Positions 30,408 to 39,384 of a stretch of DNA of 64,000 nt are shown piece by piece. The position numbers and the translations under genes were made by a program. The stretch's first letter is position 1; every line of letters begins with the position of its first letter. The DNA is taken from NCBI RefSeq assembly GCF_027587205.1, contig NZ_JAPDOD010000001.1:62001-126000 (forward strand), written 5' to 3'. The DNA comes from Solirubrobacter ginsenosidimutans (lineage in GTDB: Bacteria; Actinomycetota; Thermoleophilia; Solirubrobacterales; Solirubrobacteraceae). Under the pieces are notes generated by a model. The model had not been told where the DNA came from and did not search any database. It saw nothing but the letters and a program-made list of their open reading frames with translations.

Positions 30408-31851
30408 CCGCACGCGCCGCGCGCTGTGGCCTGCCGGCGCCGCGATCGGGTTGGCCGCCGAGTACGCGGCGAACGGGCTCGATGCGCCAGGCCGCGCGCT
30501 TGCCGACCTCGCGACGGGCTGGGTCGTGCTCGGCTGCGGGCTGCTGCTGTGGAGACGCGCCCCGCGCCGGACGACCGGCCCGCTGCTGGCGGCGACCGGT
30601 CTGACGTGGTTCGCCGGGAACTTCGCCGGCGCGCTCATATACGTCCACCGCGGCCCGCTCGTGCACGCGCTCGTACCCTCCTCGCCGGCGATGGTCGTCG
30701 CCGGCTACGCGGCCGCGGTGATCACGCCGGTGTGGGAGAGCGAGCCGGCGACGCTCGTGCTGTCGGCGGCGCTCGCGCTCGCGGGCCGTCGCGGGCCGCC
30801 GCTCGCACTCGCGCTCGTGCTCGCGGCCGGAGCGCTCGCGCGGCTCGCGTTCCCCGGCGGCGATGCGGACGACGCCGCGCTGCTCGCGTACGAGGTCACA
30901 CTCTGTTGGATCGCGATCGCGCGGCTGACCGCGAGCCGCCGTGGCGCGCTCGCCGATCTGGTCGTGGAGCTCGGCGAGCATCCATCCCCGTCGCTGCGCG
31001 ACGGGCTCGCGGCTGCGGTTGGCGACCCGGCGCTCGAGCTCGGCTTCTGGCAGGACGGCGCCTACTGCGACGCGCATGGCGACCCGATCGAGCTGCCGCC
31101 GCCAGGCGGGCGCCGCGTGGCGACGCTGATCGAGCGCGACGGCCGGCCGCTCGCCGCGCTCGTGCACGACGCGGCCGCGCTCGACGACCCTGCGCTCGTC
31201 GAGGCCGTCGCGGCGGCCGCCCGGCTCGCCGCGTCCAACGCGCGGCTGCAGGCCGAGGTGCACGCGCAGGTGGACGAGCTGGAGGCGTCGCGGCGGCGCC
31301 TGCTCGCGGCCGGCGACCACGAGCGGCGGCGGCTCGAGCAGCGGCTGCGTGAAGGGGCCGAGCGCCGCCTCGCGCGCCTGGCGGAGGTGCTGGAGCCGCT
31401 GCCCGCCGAGCGTGTCGAGCGTGCCCGCGGCGTGCTCGAGCGCACGCGCGCGGACCTGCGCGAGCTGGCGGCGGGGCTTCATCCAGTCCGCGCGGGGCTG
31501 GGCGACGCGGTGGCCGCGCTCACCCGCGACGGCTCCGTGCCGGTCGAGCTCACCGTCCCGTCGGAGCGTCTTGACCCCGAGGTCGAGGCGGTCGCGTACT
31601 TCGTCTGCGCCGAAGGGCTCGCGAACGTCACGAAGTACGCGTGCGCCACGCGCGTCGAGATCCGTGTCGAGCGCTTCGACGGGCGGGTCGTCGTGGAGGT
31701 CGCCGACGACGGCGTCGGCGGTGCCGATCCGGAGCGCGGCAGCGGGCTGCGCGGACTCTCGGACCGGTTGCAGGCGCGCGGGGGCCGCCTGCGGGTCGAG
31801 AGCCCGGACGGCGGCGGCACCCGCCTCGCGGCCGAGATCCCGCTCGACTAG
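30349..31851 (+). CDS. membrane histidine kinase lacking the phospho-acceptor His (HK1)
   Basis: About 500 residues: several N-terminal membrane helices (roughly residues 27-205), a linker, a coiled coil, a HisKA_3-like domain and an ATPase domain. The ATP site is intact (N426 in AEGLANVTKYA, D453 in ADDGVGGAD, GLRGLSDR). The motif normally reading [12 protein letters not shown] is EQRLREGAERRL, so the phospho-acceptor His is Arg (residue 334), and the flanking acidic and Gln residues are also changed. The protein should bind ATP but cannot autophosphorylate. GTG 30349 overlaps the receiver gene by 59 nt; TTG 30388 is an alternative. See the matching defect in the kinase at 33778. Confidence 0.85.
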   Translation: MGSSPSATSAEQRLPASWADRTRRALWPAGAAIGLAAEYAANGLDAPGRALADLATGWVVLGCGLLLWRRAPRRTTGPLLAATGLTWFAGNFAGALIYVHRGPLVHALVPSSPAMVVAGYAAAVITPVWESEPATLVLSAALALAGRRGPPLALALVLAAGALARLAFPGGDADDAALLAYEVTLCWIAIARLTASRRGALADLVVELGEHPSPSLRDGLAAAVGDPALELGFWQDGAYCDAHGDPIELPPPGGRRVATLIERDGRPLAALVHDAAALDDPALVEAVAAAARLAASNARLQAEVHAQVDELEASRRRLLAAGDHERRRLEQRLREGAERRLARLAEVLEPLPAERVERARGVLERTRADLRELAAGLHPVRAGLGDAVAALTRDGSVPVELTVPSERLDPEVEAVAYFVCAEGLANVTKYACATRVEIRVERFDGRVVVEVADDGVGGADPERGSGLRGLSDRLQARGGRLRVESPDGGGTRLAAEIPLD

Positions 31852-33668
31852 CTGATCTTGCGCCAGGGCTTGCCGCCCCAGTAGACGCGTGCGAATGCGT
31901 CGAGGCCCTCGCCCGAGGCGATGTTCGAGAGCCGCAGTTCGCCGCTGCGCAGGCTCCATGCGGCCGTGAAGATGTCCAGGCCGTATGCGTCGCCGCAGTC
32001 CGGATGGTCGGCGTGGACGGTGACGCGACCGCCGGCCACGGCGTAGCTGCCGCGGCAATCCGTCGGGTTGCTCGGGTTCCCGCCCACGTGGTGCAGCCAG
32101 CGCCCGCCGCGGAACGTCATCGTCATGATCCCGCCGTTGTCGTTCGCGGAGCCCTCGTCGACCCCGTGAGCGACCATGAACGAGATCGGCATGTCGGTCC
32201 GGTACACGCCCTCCGGGAACGACGGCGGCTTGTCGATCCGCGTCCACGGCCGGCCGTGCAGCAGCTCGCGCACCGCCTGATCGCCCGGCTCCGCCGGCGG
32301 CAGCGCGCGGACCCGGCTCCAGCGGATCGTCGCGCCATCGATCGTGTACGCGGCCTGCCACGAGCCCTGGCACTCGCCGCCGTCGGTGAAGACGATGACG
32401 TCGCCGGCGATCCGGTAGCGGCCGGAGCAGCGGTTCGCGCCATCGCGAGCGCGCCAGCGCCACTCGTAGCGGCCGCCGTCCATGTGGATGGTCTGGAGGC
32501 CCAGCTCGTGCCCGGCGACGTCCTCCGCGAGGCCCGCCCGGATCCCCTCGTCGTAGGTCACGCGGGCGCGCCAGACACCGTCGAGCGCGTGCGGATCGCC
32601 TGACGCCGCGAGCGCGGCCACCGGCGGGGGCTCGCACGCCGCGGGCGCCGCCACGGGCGTGCCCGTCTCCCGCGCCAGCCGGCGGATCCGGCCGATCAGC
32701 GCTTTCGTGCGCGGGTCGCGCTCGAGGTCCGCGTAGACGACCGAGGCGGCAGCGCGCAGGTTCGCGAGGCCGGTGGGCGTGGTCTGCACGACGCGGCCGC
32801 CCTGCTCGCAGTAGCGGCGTGCGCCCTCGGCCTCGGGGACGATCGAACCGATCGTCTGCTCGCGCGCACGCTCGGCCGCCTTGCGCAACACGTCGCGCTG
32901 CTCGTCGCTGAGCGCGTCCCAGGCCTCGCGGTTGACGACGATCGTGTCGGCCTTCGGGTACAGCGTCACGTTGGCGGTGGCGGTCGCCACGCGCATCGTC
33001 GCGAGCGCGAGCGCGAACGAGGACTCCGCGCCCGCCACGGAGCCGTCCAGCGACCCGCGCTTGAACTCCTGGTCGTTCAGGTCGGCGGGTAGGGCGCCGA
33101 ACGTGCGCATGAGCGAGTAGGCGACGTCCGAGCGCGGCACACGGATCGTCGCGCCGAGGTAGTCGCCGGGCGCCAGCAGCGGACGCTTGAAGCCGAACGG
33201 ATGGCGCAGGCCCTCGGGGACGAGCGCGAGGCCGACGACACCGGCGCGGTCGAGCCCGGCGAGCAGTTCGCCGGCGAGCGAGCCGCGGCTGATCCGGTCC
33301 AGCAGCGGCTCGGACGTGACGAGAAACGGCGCGTGCAGCGCCCGCAGGCTCGTCACGCCCTCGGTGTCCCACGCGCGTGCCGGGATCACGCCCATGTCGA
33401 GCTTGCCGGCCGCGACCATGCGCGCAACGCGCTGGTCCCAAGCGGGGTGCGACTTGCCCGCCGCCTGCCAGGCACCAACGATCCGGATCCGGCCGCCGGA
33501 CAGCGTGCGCGCCTCGCGCGCAAGCTCGGTGATGATGCGCCCGGAAGGGCGCCCCGGCGTGTCGTCGGTGCCGATCCGCAGCGTCACCGTGCCCCCGGAG
33601 CCGCCCGCCTTGTCGCCGCCGCAGCTCGCCGCGAGCAGTACCAGCGGGACGATCAGGAGCTTCTTCAT
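31848..33668 (-). CDS. TRAP-type (DctP) substrate-binding lipoprotein with C-terminal extension
   Basis: A 606-residue lipoprotein (lipobox LLAASC, Cys16). Residues about 28-330 form a DctP/TRAP solute-binding domain (VTLRIGTDDTPGRPSG, MGVIPARAWDTEG, NVTLYPKADTIVVNREAWDA). The remainder (about 350-606) is two related beta-rich modules (GVWRARVTYDEGIRAG, ECQGSWQAAYTIDGATIRWS; GVYRTDMPISFMVAHG, DCRGSYAVAGGRVTVHADHP) not normal for DctP, which is about 330 residues. No TRAP membrane subunits are present. Lying between two kinases and divergent from one, it is more likely a sensor protein than a transporter part. Its stop overlaps the HK1 stop by 4 bp. Confidence 0.82.
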   Translation of the reverse strand: MKKLLIVPLVLLAASCGGDKAGGSGGTVTLRIGTDDTPGRPSGRIITELAREARTLSGGRIRIVGAWQAAGKSHPAWDQRVARMVAAGKLDMGVIPARAWDTEGVTSLRALHAPFLVTSEPLLDRISRGSLAGELLAGLDRAGVVGLALVPEGLRHPFGFKRPLLAPGDYLGATIRVPRSDVAYSLMRTFGALPADLNDQEFKRGSLDGSVAGAESSFALALATMRVATATANVTLYPKADTIVVNREAWDALSDEQRDVLRKAAERAREQTIGSIVPEAEGARRYCEQGGRVVQTTPTGLANLRAAASVVYADLERDPRTKALIGRIRRLARETGTPVAAPAACEPPPVAALAASGDPHALDGVWRARVTYDEGIRAGLAEDVAGHELGLQTIHMDGGRYEWRWRARDGANRCSGRYRIAGDVIVFTDGGECQGSWQAAYTIDGATIRWSRVRALPPAEPGDQAVRELLHGRPWTRIDKPPSFPEGVYRTDMPISFMVAHGVDEGSANDNGGIMTMTFRGGRWLHHVGGNPSNPTDCRGSYAVAGGRVTVHADHPDCGDAYGLDIFTAAWSLRSGELRLSNIASGEGLDAFARVYWGGKPWRKIS

Positions 33669-33733
33669 GGTGAGACGACGCTATGGCGACGCGCTCGCGC
33701 GCGCATCGTGGCGGTCACGAGGATTCTCTCCCA

Positions 33734-33761
33734 CCGGCACTGTTGCCAGCAACAGTGCCGG
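33734..33761. promoter_or_regulatory. 28-bp palindromic operator (site 2)
   Basis: CCGGCACTGTTGC (33734-33746) and its exact complement (33749-33761) flank a 2-nt centre. The inner 18 bp (33739-33756, ACTGTTGCCAGCAACAGT) match site 1 at 30003-30020. It lies 30 bp (centre) before the kinase gene at 33778 and 80 bp before the lipoprotein gene, spacing close to that at site 1. Confidence 0.65.
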
Positions 33762-33777
33762 GCTGAAGAATGCGGGC

Positions 33778-35448
33778 ATGAGGTCCGCTCGCGTCGTCGT
33801 GTCCGTCCTCGTACTGGCCTACGCGCTCGCCGTCGTCCTCGTGCTGCCGCGCTCCGGTCCGCTGATCACCAGCTATGCGCGCGCGTCGGACGCCGCGCAA
33901 GCACTCGCGCTCGTCTGCGGCCTCGCGCTGCTCGGTGCCGGCCTCCTCACGCTGTGGGAGCGCCCGCGCGACGCGCTCGGCCCGGTCGCTCTCGCGGCGG
34001 GTGCCGCCTGGTTCGCGACAGATTGGGTCGGGTGGGAGGGGGGCCCGCCGCTTGCTCGTAGCCTCGGAATGGTGCTGGCGCCGCTGCTGCCGGCGCTGCT
34101 GCTGCAGCTCGCGTCGCCGCCGCGCCCCCTGGTCGTGGCCGGCTACGCGGCGACGGCCGCGGTGAGCCTCGGGCTCGCACTGTTCCGCGACCCGTTCGAG
34201 GACGAGCGCTGCTGGAGCAACTGCACCGACAACGTCTTCCTCGCACGCGCGGACGAGCCTGTCGCGCGCGTGCTCGGCGGCCTGTCGGTCGGCATCGCGA
34301 TCGTGCTCGGGCTGGCGCTCGTCGCGACGACGGTACGCCGGCTTGCGGGCGCGAGTCCGACGGGCCGGCGCGCGCTCTGGCCGCTGCTCGCGCCGCTCGC
34401 CATAGCCGGCGCGGCGGGCGCCGGCTATGCGTTGGCGCTGTCGGTCGCCGTGGAGGATCCGCGGCGGACCGGCTTCGCCGCGCTCTACCTGATCCGCGCG
34501 GTGGCGCTGACCGGGGTCGCCGCGGGCCTCGTCTGGATCGCGACGCGCGCGCGCCGCACGCGCGCCGCGGTGGCGCGAGTCGCTGCAGCGCGCGCGGTGC
34601 CGCTGCGCGACGTTCTCGCCCAGGCCCTCCGCGACCCGGCGCTGGAAGTGGCCTATCCGCTGCCGGGCTCAGACCGGACGGTCGACGCGCGCGGCCGGCC
34701 CGCGGCGCTCGGCGGCAGCGGCCGAGCGCTCACCCGGATCGTTCGCAGCGGGCGGCCGGTCGCGATCGTCTCCCACGACGCGACACTGCTCGACGGCCCT
34801 GAGCTCGAGCGCGAGATCGGCGCCGCTGCGCGCCTCGCCGTCGACAACGAGCGACTGGAGGCCGTCGTTCGTGCGCACGTCGAAGACCTCCGCGCCTCGC
34901 GTGCGCGCATCGTCGAGAGCGGCGACCTCGCACGGCGCCGGCTCGAGCGTGACCTGCACGACGGCGCGCAGCAACGGCTGCTCGCGCTGTCGTTCGAGCT
35001 CCGCCTCGCGCAAGCCGGCGCTCAAGGCGGCGTCGCGGCCGCCCTGACTGAGGCCGCAGGCGAGGCGCAGGCGTCGCTCGACGAGCTGCGCGAGCTGGCG
35101 CATGGGATCTATCCGGCGATCCTCGCCGAGGCAGGGCTCGAGGCGGCATTGCAGACCCTCGCGGAGGCCGCGCCGCTGCCGGTCGAGCTCGGCGACATCA
35201 CCGGCGAGCGCTTCCCGGCTTCCGTCGAGACCGCGGCCTATCTTCTCGTCGCGGCGGCCGTCGAGGAGGCCGGCGGCCATCTCTCCGTGGCGGTGCGGCG
35301 TGACGGACGCCTGCTCCGCATCTCGCTCGCCGACGGTCGCGGCGGGCCGGCGGCCGCGGCGCGCCGGCTCGCCGACCGCGTCGGCGCGCTCGGCGGCCGG
35401 ATCGACGTGCACGGCGGCGCCGTCGTGGCGGAGCTGCCATGCGCGTAG
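33778..35448 (+). CDS. membrane histidine kinase with degenerate ATP site (HK2)
   Basis: A 556-residue kinase: N-terminal membrane helices (about residues 5-265), a short cytosolic linker, a coiled coil, HisKA_3 with an intact phospho-acceptor (H394 in [15 protein letters not shown]), and a C-terminal ATPase-like domain. In the latter the N-box AEALTNxxKHA is replaced by [11 protein letters not shown] (Glu497 where Asn is expected, Ala493 for Glu), the G1 Asp is lost (LADGRGG) and the G2 glycines are gone (AARRLADR). It probably cannot bind ATP but can be phosphorylated. ATG 33778 follows site 2. It overlaps the NarL-type regulator by 10 bp, so the pair is co-translated. Confidence 0.85.
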   Translation: MRSARVVVSVLVLAYALAVVLVLPRSGPLITSYARASDAAQALALVCGLALLGAGLLTLWERPRDALGPVALAAGAAWFATDWVGWEGGPPLARSLGMVLAPLLPALLLQLASPPRPLVVAGYAATAAVSLGLALFRDPFEDERCWSNCTDNVFLARADEPVARVLGGLSVGIAIVLGLALVATTVRRLAGASPTGRRALWPLLAPLAIAGAAGAGYALALSVAVEDPRRTGFAALYLIRAVALTGVAAGLVWIATRARRTRAAVARVAAARAVPLRDVLAQALRDPALEVAYPLPGSDRTVDARGRPAALGGSGRALTRIVRSGRPVAIVSHDATLLDGPELEREIGAAARLAVDNERLEAVVRAHVEDLRASRARIVESGDLARRRLERDLHDGAQQRLLALSFELRLAQAGAQGGVAAALTEAAGEAQASLDELRELAHGIYPAILAEAGLEAALQTLAEAAPLPVELGDITGERFPASVETAAYLLVAAAVEEAGGHLSVAVRRDGRLLRISLADGRGGPAAAARRLADRVGALGGRIDVHGGAVVAELPCA

Positions 35449-36089
35449 TCGTCGCCGACGACGTGATGCTCACCCGCGAGGGCATCGTGCGGCTGCTCGG
35501 CGACAGCGGCATCGAGGTGGCCGGCCAAGCCGAGAACTCCGACGAGCTGCTGCGACAGGTGCGGCTCACACGGCCCGACGCGGCGATCGTCGACATCCGC
35601 ATGCCGCCCACCCAAACCGACGAAGGGCTGGTCGCCGCCCAGCGCATCCGTGCCGAGCACGCCGGCGTCGCCGTGCTCGTGCTCTCCAGCTACATCGAGC
35701 CCGGATACGCGCTGCGGCTGCTCGAGGAACATCCCGAGCGCGTCGGCTACCTGCTCAAGGAGCGCGTGTTCGACGCCGCGATCCTCGTCGACGCACTGCG
35801 CCGCCTCGCTGACGGCGAGTGCGTGATCGACCCGACGATCGTCGCGCGGCTCCTCGGGCGCCGGCGCCGGCGCGATCCGCTCGAGGAGCTCACTCCCCGC
35901 GAGCGCGAGGTCCTCGGCCTCGTCGCCGAAGGGCTGTCCAACCACGCGATCGCCACGCGGTTGGTCGTGACCGAACGCACGGTCGAGGCGCACGTCAAGC
36001 AGGTGTTCCTCAAGCTCGGTCTCGGCACGGACGCCGCCACGCACCGGCGCGTGCTCGCCGTGCTGGCCTATCTGCGGGCGAATCCCTAG
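35439..36089 (+). CDS. NarL/LuxR-family response regulator
   Basis: A 216-residue two-domain regulator: a receiver ([13 protein letters not shown], phospho-Asp in [19 protein letters not shown]) and a C-terminal LuxR-type HTH ([36 protein letters not shown]). All phosphorylation residues are present. Start overlaps the HK2 stop. As the only DNA-binding product of the island it is the natural candidate for binding the palindromes at 30003 and 33739. Confidence 0.92.
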   Translation: MRVVVADDVMLTREGIVRLLGDSGIEVAGQAENSDELLRQVRLTRPDAAIVDIRMPPTQTDEGLVAAQRIRAEHAGVAVLVLSSYIEPGYALRLLEEHPERVGYLLKERVFDAAILVDALRRLADGECVIDPTIVARLLGRRRRRDPLEELTPREREVLGLVAEGLSNHAIATRLVVTERTVEAHVKQVFLKLGLGTDAATHRRVLAVLAYLRANP

Positions 36090-36107
36090 GCCGTTCCGAT
36101 CGCCGAT

Positions 36108-36767
36108 ATGGTTCGAGTCGTGAGGGCGCTGATCATCCAGGGCGGATGGGACGGTCACTCGCCCCGTGCCTTCGCCGAGGCCTACGCGGGGATGCTCCGC
36201 GAAGAGGGATTCACCGTCGAGACCGCGGACTCCTTGGACGTCCTGATCGACGGGCTTGACGGCCTGAGCCTGATCGTGCCCGTCTGGACGATGGGCAGCA
36301 TCTCCGAGTCGCAGCTGCGGGGGCTTCTCGACGCCGTCGCGGGCGGCGTCGGCCTTGCTGGTTTTCACGGTGGTGCGGGCGATGCGTTCCGTGACGCGGT
36401 TGAGTATCAGTGGATGGTCGGCGGGCAGTTCGTCGCCCACCCCGATGGCATCAAGGACTACGCCGTCGCGATCGTGGACCAGGAGAGCCCGATCACCCGC
36501 GGTCTCAGCGACTTCACAGTCACGTCCGAGCAGTACTACATGCACGTCGACCCGTCCAACCACGTGCTGGCGACGACCACCTTTCACCCGGCGACGGCTC
36601 CCTGGGCCGAGGGTGTGGTCATGCCGGTGGCGTGGACGCGCCGGTGGGGCGCGGGCGCGGTGTTCTACTGCTCGATCGGCCACGCGGTGGCCGAGCTCGA
36701 CGTGCCCGAAGTGGCCGCGTTGCACCGGAACGGGATGCTCTGGGCCGCTCGGCGTAGCGCGGCGTGA
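36108..36767 (+). CDS. ThuA-domain protein (glutamine-amidotransferase-like fold)
   Basis: A 219-residue ThuA protein: ALIIQGGWDGHSPRAFAEAY, LIVPVWTMGSISESQ, GLAGFHGGAGDAF, EYQWMVGGQFVAHPDG, TSEQYYMHVDPSNHVLATT and VAWTRRWGAGAVFYCSIGHA. ThuA-like proteins take part in disaccharide (trehalulose/trehalose) catabolism in rhizobia, though many members are uncharacterised. It lies 18 bp after the response regulator and could be in the same transcript. Confidence 0.85.
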   Translation: MVRVVRALIIQGGWDGHSPRAFAEAYAGMLREEGFTVETADSLDVLIDGLDGLSLIVPVWTMGSISESQLRGLLDAVAGGVGLAGFHGGAGDAFRDAVEYQWMVGGQFVAHPDGIKDYAVAIVDQESPITRGLSDFTVTSEQYYMHVDPSNHVLATTTFHPATAPWAEGVVMPVAWTRRWGAGAVFYCSIGHAVAELDVPEVAALHRNGMLWAARRSAA

Positions 36768-36846
36768 CGGCGGCGCGGCTGACGATCGATCCGTCGGGCC
36801 GCTGCCGGTCCGCGTAATGGCCGGTGTCGCCGGCGAGCCGCCAAAG

Positions 36847-39045
36847 TCAGGGCTTCGCATCCGCTCGCGCGCGCTCGTGTGGGAGGCCATCTGGGCCGAG
36901 CGGAAATGACGCCGTGATGCGAGTTCCAACGCCGACCGGGCTGTCGACGGTCAACTGGCCGCCGAGCGCGGCAACCCGGTCGTCCATCCCGATCAGGCCG
37001 GTTCCACCGGCGTTGGCGCCTCCCACCCCGTCGTCGCATACGTCGATCCGGAGCACCCCTTCCGCCGCGACGGCCGTAACGCCGGCGCGGGTCGCCTGCG
37101 CGTGCTTGGCGACGTTGGTCAGTGCTTCGCCGATCACGAAGTACGCGCTCGCCTCGATCTCGAGCGCGAAGCGGTGCGCGGGCACGTCCAGGTCGACCTG
37201 GAGGTTGGTCCGCTCCACGAGCGAGCGCAAGCCGGCAAGCAGGCCACCGCGAAGGAGCGGGGTGGGGAGGATGCCGTGTGCGAGCTCGCGCAGCTCCGCG
37301 TTGCCCTGCTCAGTCTGCCGGAGCGCCTCCTCGACGAGCGCGTCCGCGTCCGGCTGGCCGTCGCGTAGCGCGCGCAGGGCGAGTTTTTGGACGACGATGC
37401 TGTGCACCAGGCGCTGCTGCGCGCCGTCGTGCAGGTCCCGCACGACCCGGCGTCGCGCCTCGTCGGCGGCGGTCTGCACACGTACGCGGGAGGCCACGAG
37501 CTGATCGTGTGCGTCGGCGTTCGCGATGGCGGTGCCGAGCAGCTCGACGAATTGCGCCATGCGATCCTCCGACTCGGCAGGCGGAACGAGGCCTACCGCA
37601 TGCCAGAGGGCGGCCACAACGCCCCACGTCCGGCCGCCGACAAGCACAGGTGCCCCGATCGCCGCCGTGACGCCGAGCTCGTGGGTGAGGCGGGCGATCT
37701 CCCCGCGTACCGCGGCATAGTTCTCGATCCGGGCCGGTCGACCCGTCCTGCGAATGATCGTGGCGAGGCTGTCACCGTCGTGGTTGAGTCGCGTGCCGGA
37801 CGGGAAGCGCTCCGCGTCGCGGCCGACATGACTCACGATGATGAACTCCTGGCCCGGTTCGAATCGCATCAGCGTGACGCCGTCGGAGGCGAGGAGCCGG
37901 CCCATCTCCCGCGCGACGGCATCAAAGACAGCGGAGGTCGATGCGCCTTCGGCCACCAACGTCGCCACACGGCGTAGCGCCGCCTGCTCCTCAGTGAGCT
38001 GTAGCGCCTGCGCGCGCGCTTCGGCACCGCCAATCGCCGTCGCGACGAGGTCGACGTACGGGGTAACGCGAGCTTCGGTCTCCGGCGGCAACAGCTCTTC
38101 GTCGAGCGCCCACAAGGTCAGAGCGCCCCACACGTGGTCCCGGACGAGAATGGGACAGCCGAGCGCCGACCGGACCCCGACGTCGACGGTGCGCTCTGGG
38201 ATCGTGCCCGCCCGGGCTTCGCTTGCGATCCACTTGGTCCGGCCTTCCCGCAGCACAGCGCCGACGATCGCCTCGTCGGCGTGGGGGCGCCGCGCCGCCA
38301 CGGTCAACCGGGCCGCAGCGTGAGAGCCCGAGACGGCGACCACGCTGACCGTTCCGTCGCCCTCGTCACGCCACAGCGCACAGTCGACGTTTCCGATCGC
38401 GCACGCCGCCTCCCGCACCGCTTCGGCGAACACCGCGTCAAGCGGCACCTCCCTGGCGATCAGCGTCGCGACCCGCCGGAGCGACGCCTGATCCTCGGCC
38501 AGTCGAGCGACCTCAGCCCGCGCGTTGGCGTTCGCCACGGCCGTCGCCACGAGGTCGGAGAAGTTCGCCAGCCGTGCCTCGGTATCCGCCGCGAACGGAC
38601 CCTGCTTTGAATGCACGCCCAAGGCCCCCCACGGCTGACCATCGACGATGATCGGAAACGCGACCGTGGATACTGCTCCGAGGACATCGCGGACATACGC
38701 CGCCAAAGGTCCGGGAACGTCTGACCAGTCGTCCCAGCGCACGCGAAGCTCTGGCGAGGCGATCGTCGTCGGCTCCTGTTCAGCCGCCCAGCGCGGGGCC
38801 CCGGATGGACGGCTGCCATCCGCCGCCCAAAAGGCAAGCGTTTCGACAGAGTCCCGATCAAAACGGGCCATCCCCGCGAAGTCGGCCTCGAGCAGCAAGC
38901 CGATTTCACGCGCGACGGCCTCGAAGACCTCGCTCGGGTCCGCGGCGCGGGCCACCAGTGTGGCCACCCGGCGCAGTGCCGCCTGTTCGTCCGCCAGGCG
39001 CTCGAGCGGGGGATCGTTACCGCCGCGCACGCGCCGACGTGCCAT
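36847..39045 (-). CDS. sensor histidine kinase with three GAF domains
   Basis: A 732-residue soluble kinase from ATG 39045 (the longer reading adds an Arg/Pro stretch). Three GAF units, each introduced by an EQAALRRVATLVA-type helix (near residues 18, 188 and 357), HisKA_3 with H539 in [11 protein letters not shown], and an intact ATPase domain (GEALTNVAKHA, CDDGVGGAN). The second GAF has the least typical sequence (AACAIGNVDCALWRDEGDG). It is closely related to the kinase at 14763-17417. No adjacent response regulator; convergent with the ThuA gene. Confidence 0.9.
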   Translation of the reverse strand: MARRRVRGGNDPPLERLADEQAALRRVATLVARAADPSEVFEAVAREIGLLLEADFAGMARFDRDSVETLAFWAADGSRPSGAPRWAAEQEPTTIASPELRVRWDDWSDVPGPLAAYVRDVLGAVSTVAFPIIVDGQPWGALGVHSKQGPFAADTEARLANFSDLVATAVANANARAEVARLAEDQASLRRVATLIAREVPLDAVFAEAVREAACAIGNVDCALWRDEGDGTVSVVAVSGSHAAARLTVAARRPHADEAIVGAVLREGRTKWIASEARAGTIPERTVDVGVRSALGCPILVRDHVWGALTLWALDEELLPPETEARVTPYVDLVATAIGGAEARAQALQLTEEQAALRRVATLVAEGASTSAVFDAVAREMGRLLASDGVTLMRFEPGQEFIIVSHVGRDAERFPSGTRLNHDGDSLATIIRRTGRPARIENYAAVRGEIARLTHELGVTAAIGAPVLVGGRTWGVVAALWHAVGLVPPAESEDRMAQFVELLGTAIANADAHDQLVASRVRVQTAADEARRRVVRDLHDGAQQRLVHSIVVQKLALRALRDGQPDADALVEEALRQTEQGNAELRELAHGILPTPLLRGGLLAGLRSLVERTNLQVDLDVPAHRFALEIEASAYFVIGEALTNVAKHAQATRAGVTAVAAEGVLRIDVCDDGVGGANAGGTGLIGMDDRVAALGGQLTVDSPVGVGTRITASFPLGPDGLPHERARADAKP

Positions 39046-39150
39046 GCGCGGACAATACCGGAGCATCCACGGGCCCCGCGGCCCTCTGGGATTCAGCGTC
39101 ACCCGGAGCGGGTGATGTGTGCGTCCACCGCGGCGGGATATCGTCGCGTG

Positions 39151-39384
39151 ATGCCACTAAGACCGTTGCGTCGTGCGCCGATGATGCTCGGCGGAGTCGG
39201 CTTCCAGGTCGGCTTGGACGAGGCGCACCACAAGCAGCTGCAGGCGCAGTGGGAGGCGGCGAGGGCTGCCGCGCCGGGACCCGACGTTGTCACGCAGCTC
39301 AAGGAACTCAAGTCTCTCCTCGACGAAGGTGCGCTCACGCCTGAGGAGTTCCAGACGGCGAAGGGGAAGGTCCTGCAGAACTGA
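39151..39384 (+). CDS. SHOCT-domain small protein
   Basis: A 77-residue protein ending in a SHOCT domain, LKELKSLLDEGALTPEEFQT, with a basic N-terminus (MPLRPLRRAPMM). SHOCT is a short oligomerisation domain found at the ends of many actinobacterial proteins. ATG 39151 is preferred to the GTG/ATG cluster at 39112. Its last 50 nt overlap the end of the convergent methyltransferase gene. Confidence 0.75.
   Translation: MPLRPLRRAPMMLGGVGFQVGLDEAHHKQLQAQWEAARAAAPGPDVVTQLKELKSLLDEGALTPEEFQTAKGKVLQN

Noticed and set aside
30373..33441. 1022-codon minus-strand open frame across HK1 and the lipoprotein gene
   Set aside because: Low-complexity Arg-rich translation in another frame; the two genes it overlaps have clear domains.
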